Shown here one piece after another: positions 24,119-31,079 of a stretch of DNA of 64,000 bases. The stretch lies in the NCBI RefSeq assembly GCF_002885955.2, contig NZ_POQS01000002.1, positions 848,266 through 912,265 on the forward strand. Reading direction: 5' to 3'. Positions within the stretch are counted from its first letter, which is position 1; each line of letters starts with the position of its first letter. The notes beneath the pieces are model-generated. The model did no database searches, was not told the DNA's origin, and saw nothing but the letters and a program-made list of their open reading frames with translations. Source of the stretch: Achromobacter pulmonis (lineage in GTDB: Bacteria; Pseudomonadota; Gammaproteobacteria; Burkholderiales; Burkholderiaceae_B). The position numbers and the translations under genes were made by a program.

Positions 24119-24301
24119 ATGGCGTACCTCACCAAGGTTCTGTACCGCAAATACCTCGAAGACGCCCGCCAGGCGCGCCGTGAAATCAACATGCCGGCGT
24201 GGCACTGCATCTTTACCGGCCTCGACTTCAACGCCAAGACGCGAAACGCCTCCTACTGGGAACGCATGAACCGCATCCAGCAACTCCGCACCGGAGCCTG
24301 A
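24119..24301 (+). CDS. Small early-operon protein, first gene
   Basis: A 60-residue basic protein (MAYLTKVLYRKYLEDARQAR, ending MNRIQQLRTGA) with a GGGAG ribosome site. It includes NAKTRNASYWERM. It is the first gene of the plus-strand early operon and is followed after one base by the next ATG. No family is recognised. Its basic helical character is compatible with RNA or DNA binding. Confidence 0.65.
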   Translation: MAYLTKVLYRKYLEDARQARREINMPAWHCIFTGLDFNAKTRNASYWERMNRIQQLRTGA

Positions 24302-24302
24302 C

Positions 24303-24494
24303 ATGAGCGAACAACCGATGCTTGTTGTGATCGATGCCAGCCGCAATCCGTGGAGGCTTACCAGATTTGACGGACGGACCATGGGCGAGACGGCGGAGTT
24401 GATTGTTCCGCCAGGGTCTTTACGAGAAGAGGTTTTGGAAGCGATCGAAGGATTTCGCGTCCGATCTCTGGAGGCTGTCGAAGCTGAAGCCTAA
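24303..24494 (+). CDS. Small early-operon protein
   Basis: A 63-residue acidic protein (MSEQPMLVVIDASRNPWRLT, ending in RSLEAVEAEA) encoded one base after the previous stop, so the two are probably co-translated. The N-terminal half looks beta-rich and the C-terminal half is one helix. No family is recognised. Confidence 0.6.
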   Translation: MSEQPMLVVIDASRNPWRLTRFDGRTMGETAELIVPPGSLREEVLEAIEGFRVRSLEAVEAEA

Positions 24495-24873
24495 CGCCTG
24501 CGCCGTGACAGGGCGTAGACCGATGAAGAATTTCCTGGGGGTGTAGCAGATCGAGGATGCCAGTCACGGCCCCCTGTTGACTGGATGCCGCGCACATATC
24601 AGGTCGTGAACGCCCGTACGCCAGTAAGCCGCGCGGGGAAGTAGGCGTGACAGCCGGAGAGACGGCACCGAGCAGCGGGGAACCCACTGTCCCCAGCGTG
24701 AGCCGAGTCGTTAAGTCGACAGGCAAGCAACAGCGCATGAAGCGCAGTGGGCGCGTGGAGCACGTAATGCGACTGACGGGCCGCTGAAGAAATGAGCGGT
24801 GACAGCCGGGAAAGACCGGCACTCCTATGCCAACCCATCCGGGTTCTGGCATTTCCAAGAACCTGGAGAAACC
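24495..24873 (+). ncRNA. Possible structured RNA upstream of the first variable lectin-like gene
   Basis: No gene-like frame fills these 379 bases. A hairpin motif occurs twice: GCCG-GAGAGA-CGGC near 24652 and GCCGG-GAAAGA-CCGGC near 24805, each preceded by GTGACA and followed by AC. Between them, GGGGA/TCCCC and the longer-range CCCACTG/CAGTGGG can pair. A last hairpin, ATGCCAACCC-ATCC-GGGTTCTGGCAT (24827-24852), ends 22 bases before the ATG of the lectin-like gene. The clustered pairing suggests a folded RNA or cis-element. I know of no matching family. Confidence 0.35.
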
Positions 24874-25326
24874 ATGAGCAATGCATTCGTAGTTGGCCAG
24901 TACGCAGAGGGCCAAGGCGGCATCTACATCGGCAAGACGGCGCAAGGGCGTCACCTGTTCGCGGCCGCGGCGCTGCTGGACGGCACGTTCGAATTCGGCG
25001 GCTACGGCGACAAGCTGGACGGCTACTCGGATCTGGACGGCACCGCGAACACCCGCAAGCTGCTGGTGCGCGGCGCTCATCCCGCCGCCGAAGCCGCATC
25101 CGAATACACCGCCGACGGCCTGGCTGACTTCTACCTGCCGTCCCATCGTGAGCTGCTGCAGGTGGTGGCGCTGGAAGGCTTCAGCGAGGACGCCGGCGAC
25201 GTGTGGACCTCGACGCCCTACGGCTCCTTCGGCGCCTGGGCGGTGGACTTCGAGGACGGCGACGTCTACCTCTGGGGCCGCGGCGACGAGTTCCGAGTTC
25301 GTCCCGTCCGCAGCATCATCGCTTGA
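24874..25326 (+). CDS. DUF1566/C-type-lectin-like variable protein, copy 1
   Basis: A 150-residue protein. The N-terminal part has EGQGGIYIGKTAQGRHLFAA. The middle is HPAAEAASEYTADGLADFYL and PSHRELLQVVA. The end is VWTSTPYGSFGAWAVDF with an EFRVRPVRSIIA terminus. The xYGSxxAWxVxFxxG...VRPVR end is that of DUF1566/Lcl-type lectin folds, a group that includes known targets of diversity-generating retroelements. Its last 31 framework codons match those of copies 2 and 3, although the rest of the proteins has diverged. A GC-rich hairpin follows the stop. The position among early recombination genes is unusual for a ligand-binding protein. Confidence 0.85.
   Translation: MSNAFVVGQYAEGQGGIYIGKTAQGRHLFAAAALLDGTFEFGGYGDKLDGYSDLDGTANTRKLLVRGAHPAAEAASEYTADGLADFYLPSHRELLQVVALEGFSEDAGDVWTSTPYGSFGAWAVDFEDGDVYLWGRGDEFRVRPVRSIIA
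25219..25311 (+). repeat. Putative variable repeat VR1 (93 bp)
   Basis: Codons 1-31 run from the Tyr of YGS to the Arg of PVR. Hypervariable codons 4, 5, 10, 13, 15, 18, 20, 22 and 23 read TTC, GGC, GAC, GAC, GAC, CTC, GGC, GGC, GAC. Every one ends in C, compatible with adenine mutagenesis of AAC (or GAC at codon 13). The remaining codons are identical in the other two copies, except one CGA/CGG difference. Confidence 0.7.
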
Positions 25327-25341
25327 TCGATTAATCCCTTT

Positions 25342-25360
25342 GCCCCGGCTTTGCCGGGGC
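25342..25360 (+). repeat. GC hairpin downstream of VR1
   Basis: GCCCCGGC-TTT-GCCGGGGC forms an 8-bp perfect stem, 15 bases after the stop codon and just after ATTAATCCCTT. It has no T-run, so it is not a clear terminator. Copies 2 and 3 have a hairpin in the same relative place. A hairpin of about 8 bp past the variable repeat is a known requirement for target recognition in the BPP-1 retroelement. Confidence 0.6.
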
Positions 25361-25520
25361 GCTCTCCCTCTGGCTGCTCAGGCCGGCGCATTCCAAGGCA
25401 AGGCCTCGGGCCCCTTGCCATCCTTCAACGTTCCAACACGCGAAAAAGCCAAGCCCTCCGGTATGGGCGATTGGTGTGCGCCGCCCTGAGCAATCGACCT
25501 TATCCCACACGGAGCAAACC

Positions 25521-25706
25521 ATGGAAATCACGACTTCCCAAGCAGTCGCCACGATGCAGAAGTATGGCGGAAACGGTGTCCAGAAGCTTGCCGCTTGCTG
25601 GCTTGCTCTGGATTCTGAGAAGCGCCAGCGTTTGGAGCAGGCGTTTGAGCCTGAGTTCAAGCACTACCGCACGATGTATGCGGAAGACGTGAAGGCGGCG
25701 GCGTAA
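25521..25706 (+). CDS. Small early-operon protein
   Basis: A 61-residue helical protein, MEITTSQAVATMQKYGGNGV followed by QKLAACWLALDSEKRQRLEQ. The ATG at 25521 has GGAGC upstream. The stop overlaps the next start (TAATG). The preceding 160 bases after the VR1 hairpin show no other gene. Family not recognised. Confidence 0.65.
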   Translation: MEITTSQAVATMQKYGGNGVQKLAACWLALDSEKRQRLEQAFEPEFKHYRTMYAEDVKAAA

Positions 25707-26083
25707 TGGAGACTTTCCGCGTTGCGTACCCGTTCGCGCTGGAAGAGTACAGCGGTCCGAAGGATGGCGAATTTTACGACGGGAAGACCTGGCGGCCCGG
25801 CGTCCGCTTCGAGGTGAGGGATAGCGGCTATCTGTATGACCCGGACCAGGTGGCGATTGCCGATGGGATGGGCCAGATGGTGCTGGAGGTCGTCAGCCGC
25901 CATAAGCCTGGAAAGTTCCCAGAACGCACGTTTTTCCTCCGGAGCTTTGTAGACCCAAACGGGCGAACCTTCGGCAAAGCAAAGCTACGCGTCACAACAA
26001 CACAGGCATTCAAGCGGATGGCCGCAGGTTATCGCCACGAATTTGAACGCGCCGACCAAAAACAGGACAAGGAACGCCCATGA
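25706..26083 (+). CDS. Hypothetical early phage protein
   Basis: A 125-residue protein with a beta-rich fold suggested by METFRVAYPFALEEYSGPKD, TWRPGVRFEVRDSGYLYD and LRSFVDPNGRTFGKAKLRV. Its C-terminus is basic and helical. It is coupled to the upstream gene (TAATG) and the downstream gene (ATGA). No catalytic motif is visible. Function unknown. Confidence 0.7.
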   Translation: METFRVAYPFALEEYSGPKDGEFYDGKTWRPGVRFEVRDSGYLYDPDQVAIADGMGQMVLEVVSRHKPGKFPERTFFLRSFVDPNGRTFGKAKLRVTTTQAFKRMAAGYRHEFERADQKQDKERP

Positions 26084-26355
26084 GCAAGCCCAATCTGCCG
26101 CCGCTTCCTACTGAGCGCATCGGCGGCAAGGAAATGAGCCAAGTCTGGTTTCGTGCGCATGAGGTACGCGCCTACGCCGAGGAAGCTGTACGCCAGGCTC
26201 TGGCGGCGCAGGTGCCGGTGGCCTGGGTAATTCATGCACGCAAAGAACTAAGCGACCCACAGTTCTGTTGGGGGAATCCGGCGGGCATCTATCAATCGAT
26301 CTATGTCCCCCTCGCCCTCATCCCGGAGAAAGGCGATGGACATATACCACGGTGA
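26080..26355 (+). CDS. Hypothetical early phage protein
   Basis: A 91-residue protein, MSKPNLPPLPTERIGGKEMS then QVWFRAHEVRAYAEEAVRQA. I recall this FRAHEVRAYAEEAVRQAL stretch from betaproteobacterial phages as the start of an uncharacterised family, often with a variable C-terminus. It overlaps the genes on both sides. Function unknown. Confidence 0.7.
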   Translation: MSKPNLPPLPTERIGGKEMSQVWFRAHEVRAYAEEAVRQALAAQVPVAWVIHARKELSDPQFCWGNPAGIYQSIYVPLALIPEKGDGHIPR

Positions 26356-26608
26356 TGAACAGTACGAGGTCCTCACTGCCACGGTGCAGGACGTATGCCA
26401 GACGCTGGGCAATCCAGCCAGCTGGGATGCAGATGGGCATGACGCGCTGTACTGGGTCAAGCGGCTGGACGATGCGGATTTCTTCGCCAACCTGAGCCAC
26501 GCCGACTACATGTCGATCCTGTACGCGGTGATGAACAGCAATAGCCAATGGTGCTTGGCCCTGCAGCGGGATATCAAGCACGCAATCGCTACCGAACTTG
26601 AGGGGTGA
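26336..26608 (+). CDS. Hypothetical early phage protein
   Basis: The ATG at 26336 (MDIYHGDEQYEVLTATVQDV) is preferred over an upstream frame start because GGAGAAAGG precedes it. The 90-residue acidic protein includes YWVKRLDDADFFANLSHADY. It overlaps the previous gene by 20 bases. No family is recognised. Confidence 0.65.
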   Translation: MDIYHGDEQYEVLTATVQDVCQTLGNPASWDADGHDALYWVKRLDDADFFANLSHADYMSILYAVMNSNSQWCLALQRDIKHAIATELEG

Positions 26609-26610
26609 GC

Positions 26611-26838
26611 ATGAACACGATCAACGACGGTGGCCCGGCCTTCCTCAACGTGCCCGATGGCGCTGGCGATAGGTGGGGCACGTGGGATATGGGGATGACC
26701 CTTCGCGACTACTTCGCGGCCAAGGCCATGCAGGGAGATATCGCCGCCGGCGCCGACAAAAGGCCGGACGTCGCCGATTGTGCTGCCTGGGCCTACAAAA
26801 TGGCCGACGCCATGCTGGCCGCCCGAGGCGCCCAATGA
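26611..26838 (+). CDS. Conserved small phage protein
   Basis: The ATG at 26611 has GAGGGG 7 bases upstream. The 75 residues, MNTINDGGPAFLNVPDGAGD and GMTLRDYFAAKAMQGD, follow a pattern (NDGGPAFP...GMTLRDYFAAKAM) common in proteobacterial prophages and still without a known role. Its stop overlaps the next start (ATGA). Confidence 0.8.
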   Translation: MNTINDGGPAFLNVPDGAGDRWGTWDMGMTLRDYFAAKAMQGDIAAGADKRPDVADCAAWAYKMADAMLAARGAQ

Positions 26839-26996
26839 TCCGCCGCCTCCTGAAAGACCGCGACAACGCCGTCGCCTCGCTGGTCGTCGCCGGCGTGCTG
26901 ACTGCCCTGATCTTCGGCTACGGCGAAGTCCAGCAGCGCGACGAAACCATCATCGCCCAGGACGGGCGCCCGACCGCTTATGCGGCTAAGGAATGA
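26835..26996 (+). CDS. Small single-pass membrane protein
   Basis: A 53-residue protein coupled by ATGA to the gene before it. AVASLVVAGVLTALIFGYGE forms one membrane helix at about residues 12-31, followed by a hydrophilic tail (QRDETIIAQDGRPTAYAAKE). The next gene starts one base after its stop. Function unknown. Confidence 0.6.
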   Translation: MIRRLLKDRDNAVASLVVAGVLTALIFGYGEVQQRDETIIAQDGRPTAYAAKE

Positions 26997-26997
26997 C

Positions 26998-28095
26998 ATG
27001 GCCCAAACGACCGAACTCGCCGAACTGCCGCCCCAGGAAACCGCGCTGGAGGTGTATTCGAAGCCCTCGGGCCTGGAACCCTGGCTGGACAAGATCCGCG
27101 CCGAGGTGGCCGGCCATGTGCCGGACATGTCGACGAAGAAGGGCCGCGAGGCGACCGCCAGCCTGGCGTTCAAGGTACGCAAGTCCAAGACCGCGCTCGA
27201 CGCCCTGGGTAAGCAGCTCGTGGACAACTTGAAGGACGTCCCGAAGCGGATCGATGCCGAGCGCAAGCGCATGCGGGACACGCTGGATGCCCTGGCAGAT
27301 GAGGTGCGTAGGCCCTTGACTGAGTGGGAGCAGGCTGAGGAAGACCGAATCCAGCGCCACAAGGACGCGATTGAAGGCATCGTATCTCTGACCGTCAACT
27401 GTGGCGAATCGGTGGAATCCATCCGCGCAGCCGTCGCAGCGGTGGAAACCGTTGCCATCGGTCCAGAATGGGAAGAGTTCGAACCGGAAGCCGCCAGAGC
27501 GAAAGACAAGGCGCTGACCGGTCTGCGCGATCGCCTGGCCGCCCGCACAAAGTATGAAGCGGAGCAGGCGGAACTAGCCCGCTTGCGCGCCGCTCAAGCC
27601 GAACGTGAGCAGAAGGAGCGAGAAGAACGCATCGCCCGGGAAGCTGCCGAAAAGGCCCAACGTGAAGCCGAGGCCCGCGCCCAAGCGGAACGCGAAGCCG
27701 CGATCAGGCGCGCGCAGGAAGCCAAGGCAGCGGCCGAGCGCCGGGAACTGGAATTGAAGCTGCAAGCCGAGCAGGCTGAAAAGGCGGCAGCACAGGCCAA
27801 GGCAGACCAAATCGCCGCAGAACACCGCGCTGAGCAGGAGCGTCTAGCCGCCATCGAGCGTGAGAAGCAAGCCGCCGAGGCAGCCCGACAAGCAGAGATC
27901 AAGCGCCAGGCTGACGCCAAGGCAGCAGAAGAATCCGAGGCCCGGCGCCGCGAGGCCGACAAGGCGCACAAGGCCAGCATCAATCGCGCCGCCCTGGATG
28001 CGTTCGTCCGGGCTGGCATGCCCGAGGACTGTGCCAAACAGGCGGTCACGCTGATCGCCAAGGGACAGATCCCCAACATCCGAATCACTTACTGA
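26998..28095 (+). CDS. Coiled-coil early protein upstream of ERF
   Basis: The ATG at 26998 (MAQTTELAELPPQETALEVY) gives 365 residues. The N-terminal portion (WLDKIRAEVAGHVPDMSTKK, then ASLAFKVRKSKTALDALGKQ) is a recognisable start for proteins encoded before phage annealing genes. Residues about 185-325 are an extended Ala/Glu/Arg/Gln-rich coiled coil. The C-terminus (AFVRAGMPEDCAKQAVTLIA, IPNIRITY) is globular. It may act with the ERF/exonuclease pair, judged from position. Confidence 0.8.
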   Translation: MAQTTELAELPPQETALEVYSKPSGLEPWLDKIRAEVAGHVPDMSTKKGREATASLAFKVRKSKTALDALGKQLVDNLKDVPKRIDAERKRMRDTLDALADEVRRPLTEWEQAEEDRIQRHKDAIEGIVSLTVNCGESVESIRAAVAAVETVAIGPEWEEFEPEAARAKDKALTGLRDRLAARTKYEAEQAELARLRAAQAEREQKEREERIAREAAEKAQREAEARAQAEREAAIRRAQEAKAAAERRELELKLQAEQAEKAAAQAKADQIAAEHRAEQERLAAIEREKQAAEAARQAEIKRQADAKAAEESEARRREADKAHKASINRAALDAFVRAGMPEDCAKQAVTLIAKGQIPNIRITY

Positions 28096-28102
28096 GAACG
28101 CC

Positions 28103-28882
28103 ATGACTGAAGTTATCGACGCCCCGGCCCGAGCAGTGGCCACGCAGCCCGAGCCGACCGCCGGCCAAGTCGCCGTACTCGCCGCCAACTCGCCCATGGG
28201 CATGATGATGGCTGCCGTCAAGCAAGGCATTCCCCTGGATCAGATCAAGGAAATGATGGCAATCCAGCGCGAATGGGAGGCCGACGAGGCACGCAAGGCC
28301 TTCAACGACGCCTTCGCCGCGTTCAAGGCCGAGAAGGTGGACGTCATCAAGCGCAAGCAGGTCGACTTCGCCACCTCGAAGGGTCGCACGCAGTACAAGC
28401 ATGCCGAACTTTCCGACCTGACCGACGCTGTGGGCCCGGCACTGGCTCGCCACGGATTCTCCTGGAGCTGGACGCCCGAGCAGAAGAACGGCCGCATCTA
28501 CATCACATGCACCCTGCAGCACCGGCTCGGCCATGAGAAGTCGGCAACGATGGATGCCCCCGCTGACGACAGCGGCGGCAAGAACACCATTCAAGCCATC
28601 GTCTCCACCACCACCTACCTGGAGCGCCACACCCTGAAGGCGGTTTGCGGAATCTCCGAAAAGGGCGACGACAACGACGGCGCGGGCGCGGACGACGCGG
28701 CTTATGACCTGCGCGACGAATGGATCAGCAAGCTGGCCCAGGCGGAAACGCTCGATGACGCTGCCACGGTCTGGCAGGAAGGCTGCAAGGCAATCGAGCC
28801 GACTAACAATCTCGCCGCTTTCGCCGCCTTCAAGAAGGCATACGGCGACAAACGCAACATGCTCAAGCAGGAGATCACATAA
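28103..28882 (+). CDS. erf: ERF-family single-strand annealing protein
   Basis: The 259-residue protein contains FNDAFAAFKAEKVDVIKRKQ, YKHAELSDLTDAVGPALARH and AIVSTTTYLERHTLKAVCGI, the core signatures of the P22 Erf superfamily. ERF anneals complementary strands for phage recombination and genome circularisation. It overlaps the following exonuclease gene by one base (TAATG), an arrangement matching lambda bet/exo in function. Confidence 0.9.
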   Translation: MTEVIDAPARAVATQPEPTAGQVAVLAANSPMGMMMAAVKQGIPLDQIKEMMAIQREWEADEARKAFNDAFAAFKAEKVDVIKRKQVDFATSKGRTQYKHAELSDLTDAVGPALARHGFSWSWTPEQKNGRIYITCTLQHRLGHEKSATMDAPADDSGGKNTIQAIVSTTTYLERHTLKAVCGISEKGDDNDGAGADDAAYDLRDEWISKLAQAETLDDAATVWQEGCKAIEPTNNLAAFAAFKKAYGDKRNMLKQEIT

Positions 28883-29517
28883 TGGACCTGATTTTCCATA
28901 AGGCCCCTCAGGGAACGCCCGAATGGCTGGACGCCCGCCGTGGCGCCATCACTGGCAGCCGATTCAAGGATTGTCGTGACAAGCTGAAAGGCGGCTCTCC
29001 ATCCAAGAAGTGTCAAGACTATGCAATGGACGTCGCGCGCGAACGTGTTGGCGGCCGCGCGCCGGAGATATTCGCCAATGCCGCGATGCGAACCGGCACC
29101 GAACAAGAGCCATTCGCACGTGCCGCCTACGAGGCAAAGACTGGAAATTTCGTGGAAGAGGCCGGATTCATCACGACCGAGGACCGCCTATTCGGCGTGA
29201 GCGTGGACGGCCTCGTTGACGACGACGGAATCATCGAGATCAAGACGATGGTTTCGTCCGGCACCCTCTTCACGGCCGTGGTAGACGGTGATATCAGCGC
29301 ATACACCGACCAGTGCAATGGCGCCATGTGGCTTCTGGGCCGCAAATGGGTTGACCTCGTTCTGTGGGCGCCCGATCTGGAGCCCATCGGGCGGCAGCTT
29401 ACGATCATCCGGATAGAACGAGACGACAACGCCATCGAAGATTTGGAGGCTGACTTGATGGCGTTCGAGCGCATGGTAACCAATTACGAAAACCTGCTCA
29501 AAAAGGAGGCAGCTTAA
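28882..29517 (+). CDS. YqaJ-type 5'-3' exonuclease (lambda Exo-like)
   Basis: The 211-residue protein has TPEWLDARRGAITGSRFKDC at the N-terminus, GTEQEPFARAAYEAKTG, and active-site segments LFGVSVDGLVDDDGIIEIKT (D...ExK) and AYTDQCNGAMWLLG. It would resect double-stranded ends to give strands for the ERF protein. It is directly followed by ssb. Confidence 0.92.
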   Translation: MDLIFHKAPQGTPEWLDARRGAITGSRFKDCRDKLKGGSPSKKCQDYAMDVARERVGGRAPEIFANAAMRTGTEQEPFARAAYEAKTGNFVEEAGFITTEDRLFGVSVDGLVDDDGIIEIKTMVSSGTLFTAVVDGDISAYTDQCNGAMWLLGRKWVDLVLWAPDLEPIGRQLTIIRIERDDNAIEDLEADLMAFERMVTNYENLLKKEAA

Positions 29518-29519
29518 TC

Positions 29520-29951
29520 ATGGCCCAACTATTTGGCCTCGCCCGCATCGGCCGAGACGTCGTCGTACGCCGCACGCAGAACGGCGAGTCCGTAGCTAAC
29601 TTAGCTCTGGCATTCACCTATGGCAAGAAAGACGCCGACGGCAGGCGCCCCACTCAGTGGGTGGACGCCTCGCTTTGGGGCCAGCGCGCTGAGACCCTCT
29701 CGCAGTACCTAACGACCGGCGTCAAGGTCAGCGTCACCATCGATGAAGTGCACATCGAAAACTACGAGCGCCAGAGCGGTGAGCGCGGCGCCAAGCTCGT
29801 GGGCCGCGTGTCCAACATCGAATTCGGTGGCGCACCACAGCAGCAACAGCCCGCCTCGGCGTCGTCCCGCCAGCAAGCGGAGCAGCGCACCGCGTCGCAA
29901 CCCTCTCAAGCATCAACTCTGGCCGACATGTCGGACGACGTGCCGTTCTAG
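29520..29951 (+). CDS. ssb: Single-stranded DNA-binding protein
   Basis: The 143-residue protein begins MAQLFGLARIGRDVVVRRTQ and has an OB fold (SVANLALAFTYGKKDADGRR; WVDASLWGQRAETLSQYLTT). A Gln/Ser-rich linker follows, then the acidic tip ADMSDDVPF, which binds SSB partners such as recombination proteins. It completes the exonuclease-annealing-SSB module. Confidence 0.95.
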   Translation: MAQLFGLARIGRDVVVRRTQNGESVANLALAFTYGKKDADGRRPTQWVDASLWGQRAETLSQYLTTGVKVSVTIDEVHIENYERQSGERGAKLVGRVSNIEFGGAPQQQQPASASSRQQAEQRTASQPSQASTLADMSDDVPF

Positions 29952-29989
29952 ACTCTACGCCGCGCCGCGGCAAACTCCCAAGGAAAACC

Positions 29990-30562
29990 ATGAACGACAC
30001 GATCCAGTTGGATCTGGGCGGCGGTTCGCGCCTGGAGGTCCCTGCACGCATTGCGCTTGACGCACTTCTTGAGCGCTTGAGCTCCGCTCCTTCCCGACTG
30101 TCCAGGCCGGCCCTGATCGGTGCCACGCTACCCGGCCAAGGCGGGATCTACGCCGGCGACATTCTCGGCGATGACGGAACAGTCTACGGGCTTGTAGTGG
30201 CCGAAGATGACCTGCAAGGCACCTACCAGTGGAGCCCAGCCGACGGCGAGATCAAAGCCAGCAGTTGGGACGGACTGGTCAACACGAATACCCTGCTCCG
30301 TCAGTCCAGTAGCCACCCCGCTGCCCGCGCGGCTAAGGCCTACAGCGCAGATGGCCATGCCGATTTCTATCTGCCGGCCAAGCGCGAGATGCAAATCATC
30401 GCCGCCAACGTGCCGCACCTGTTCCAACCTGAGCCCTACTGGACTTCGACGCCCTACGGCTCCAACGGCGCCTGGGCGGTGTACTTCGAGGACGGCGCCG
30501 TCTACTACTGGCTCCGCGACGGCGAGTTCCGAGTTCGTCCCGTCCGCAGATTTACCTATTGA
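29990..30562 (+). CDS. DUF1566/C-type-lectin-like variable protein, copy 2
   Basis: The 190-residue protein has an N-terminal extension (MNDTIQLDLGGGSRLEVPAR). The lectin-like domain follows: GQGGIYAGDILGDDGTVYGL, HPAARAAKAYSADGHADFYL, PAKREMQIIAANVPHLF, YWTSTPYGSNGAWAVYF, and the VRPVRRFTY end. It is only moderately similar to copy 1 outside the final 31 codons, yet nearly identical in nucleotides there except at hypervariable codons. The start has AAGGAAAACC upstream. It lies between ssb and copy 3. Confidence 0.85.
   Translation: MNDTIQLDLGGGSRLEVPARIALDALLERLSSAPSRLSRPALIGATLPGQGGIYAGDILGDDGTVYGLVVAEDDLQGTYQWSPADGEIKASSWDGLVNTNTLLRQSSSHPAARAAKAYSADGHADFYLPAKREMQIIAANVPHLFQPEPYWTSTPYGSNGAWAVYFEDGAVYYWLRDGEFRVRPVRRFTY
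30455..30547 (+). repeat. Putative variable repeat VR2 (93 bp)
   Basis: Aligned without gaps to VR1, it differs at 10 of 93 bases. All differences fall in first or second positions of the hypervariable codons, which read AAC, GGC, TAC, GAC, GCC, TAC, CTC, GAC, GGC. AAC at codon 4 may be an unmutated template codon. The other 22 codons are identical to VR1. Confidence 0.7.
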
Positions 30563-30578
30563 TCCCTTTATCCCTTGA

Positions 30579-30593
30579 GCGGGCGAGGCCCGC
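30579..30593 (+). repeat. GC hairpin downstream of VR2
   Basis: GCGGGC-GAG-GCCCGC follows ATCCCTTTATCCCTT after the copy 2 stop. The same ATCCCTTyATCCCTT plus hairpin arrangement follows copy 3. Its last bases also begin the ribosome site of copy 3. Confidence 0.6.
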
Positions 30594-30604
30594 AGGAGAC
30601 TCGC

Positions 30605-31009
30605 ATGACCGCTACCGCAACGACTACGCCCGCCATCGGGCAAGAATGGCCCGAACAGGGCGGACTCTTCATCGGATCCCGTCTGATTGACGGCGTAGTC
30701 CACCACCGCATCATCCCGGGCGGCGTTGAGTTCGATCTGGTAGATGTCGAGTTCGATGACCTGGCCGACGCAATAGCTGAACGCGGCGAGGTCAACGGCC
30801 ATTCCGACTGGCAGGCGCCGGACCAGGAAGACATGATGCTGGCCTACATCAACACCCCGGACCTCTTCGACAAGGACGACTGGTACTGGACGAACAAGCC
30901 CTACGGCTCCTTCTACGCCTGGGCGGTGGATTTCGAGGGCGGCCGCGTCTACTTCTGGCTCCGCCGCAGCGAGTTCCGGGTTCGTCCCGTCCGCAGCATC
31001 ATCGCTTAA
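30605..31009 (+). CDS. DUF1566/C-type-lectin-like variable protein, copy 3
   Basis: The ATG at 30605 follows AGGAG, giving 134 residues. WPEQGGLFIGSRLIDGVVHH, ADAIAERGEVNGHSDWQAPD and DDWYWTNKPYGSFYAWAVDF lead to the EFRVRPVRSIIA end. Even WTSTP of the other copies is replaced (WTNKP), so similarity jumps abruptly at the YGS codons. That jump is the main argument for copying of the 3' block. The N-terminus lacks the extension of copy 2. It is followed by a hairpin and then an HNH gene. Confidence 0.85.
   Translation: MTATATTTPAIGQEWPEQGGLFIGSRLIDGVVHHRIIPGGVEFDLVDVEFDDLADAIAERGEVNGHSDWQAPDQEDMMLAYINTPDLFDKDDWYWTNKPYGSFYAWAVDFEGGRVYFWLRRSEFRVRPVRSIIA
30902..30994 (+). repeat. Putative variable repeat VR3 (93 bp)
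   Basis: Hypervariable codons read TTC, TAC, GAT, GGC, CGC, TTC, CTC, CGC, AGC. There are 13 differences from VR1 and 14 from VR2. The only ones outside codon positions 1-2 of the nine variable codons are GAT for GAC (codon 10) and CGG for CGA (codon 26). The latter is an A-to-G change, as adenine mutagenesis would give. Confidence 0.7.
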
Positions 31010-31024
31010 TCCCTTCATCCCTTT

Positions 31025-31039
31025 GCGGGCGTAGCCCGC
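31025..31039 (+). repeat. GC hairpin downstream of VR3
   Basis: GCGGGC-GTA-GCCCGC follows AATCCCTTCATCCCTT after the copy 3 stop, in register with the copy 2 hairpin. There is no T-run. Confidence 0.6.
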
Positions 31040-31079
31040 CGATGCCATGGCCCTGCACACTGGGCCTAGGAGGATTTTC

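Noticed and set aside
24358..25146. Minus-strand frames (262 and 166 codons) opposite the non-coding region and the first lectin-like gene
   Set aside because: They are opposite to the operon direction, with no start signals, and partly mirror the lectin-like gene. Their openness follows from GC content.
25342..25360. Hairpin after the first lectin-like gene read as a transcription terminator
   Set aside because: There is no T-run and many co-directional early genes follow, so termination is unlikely. It is listed instead as a possible DGR-type target element or generic intercistronic hairpin.
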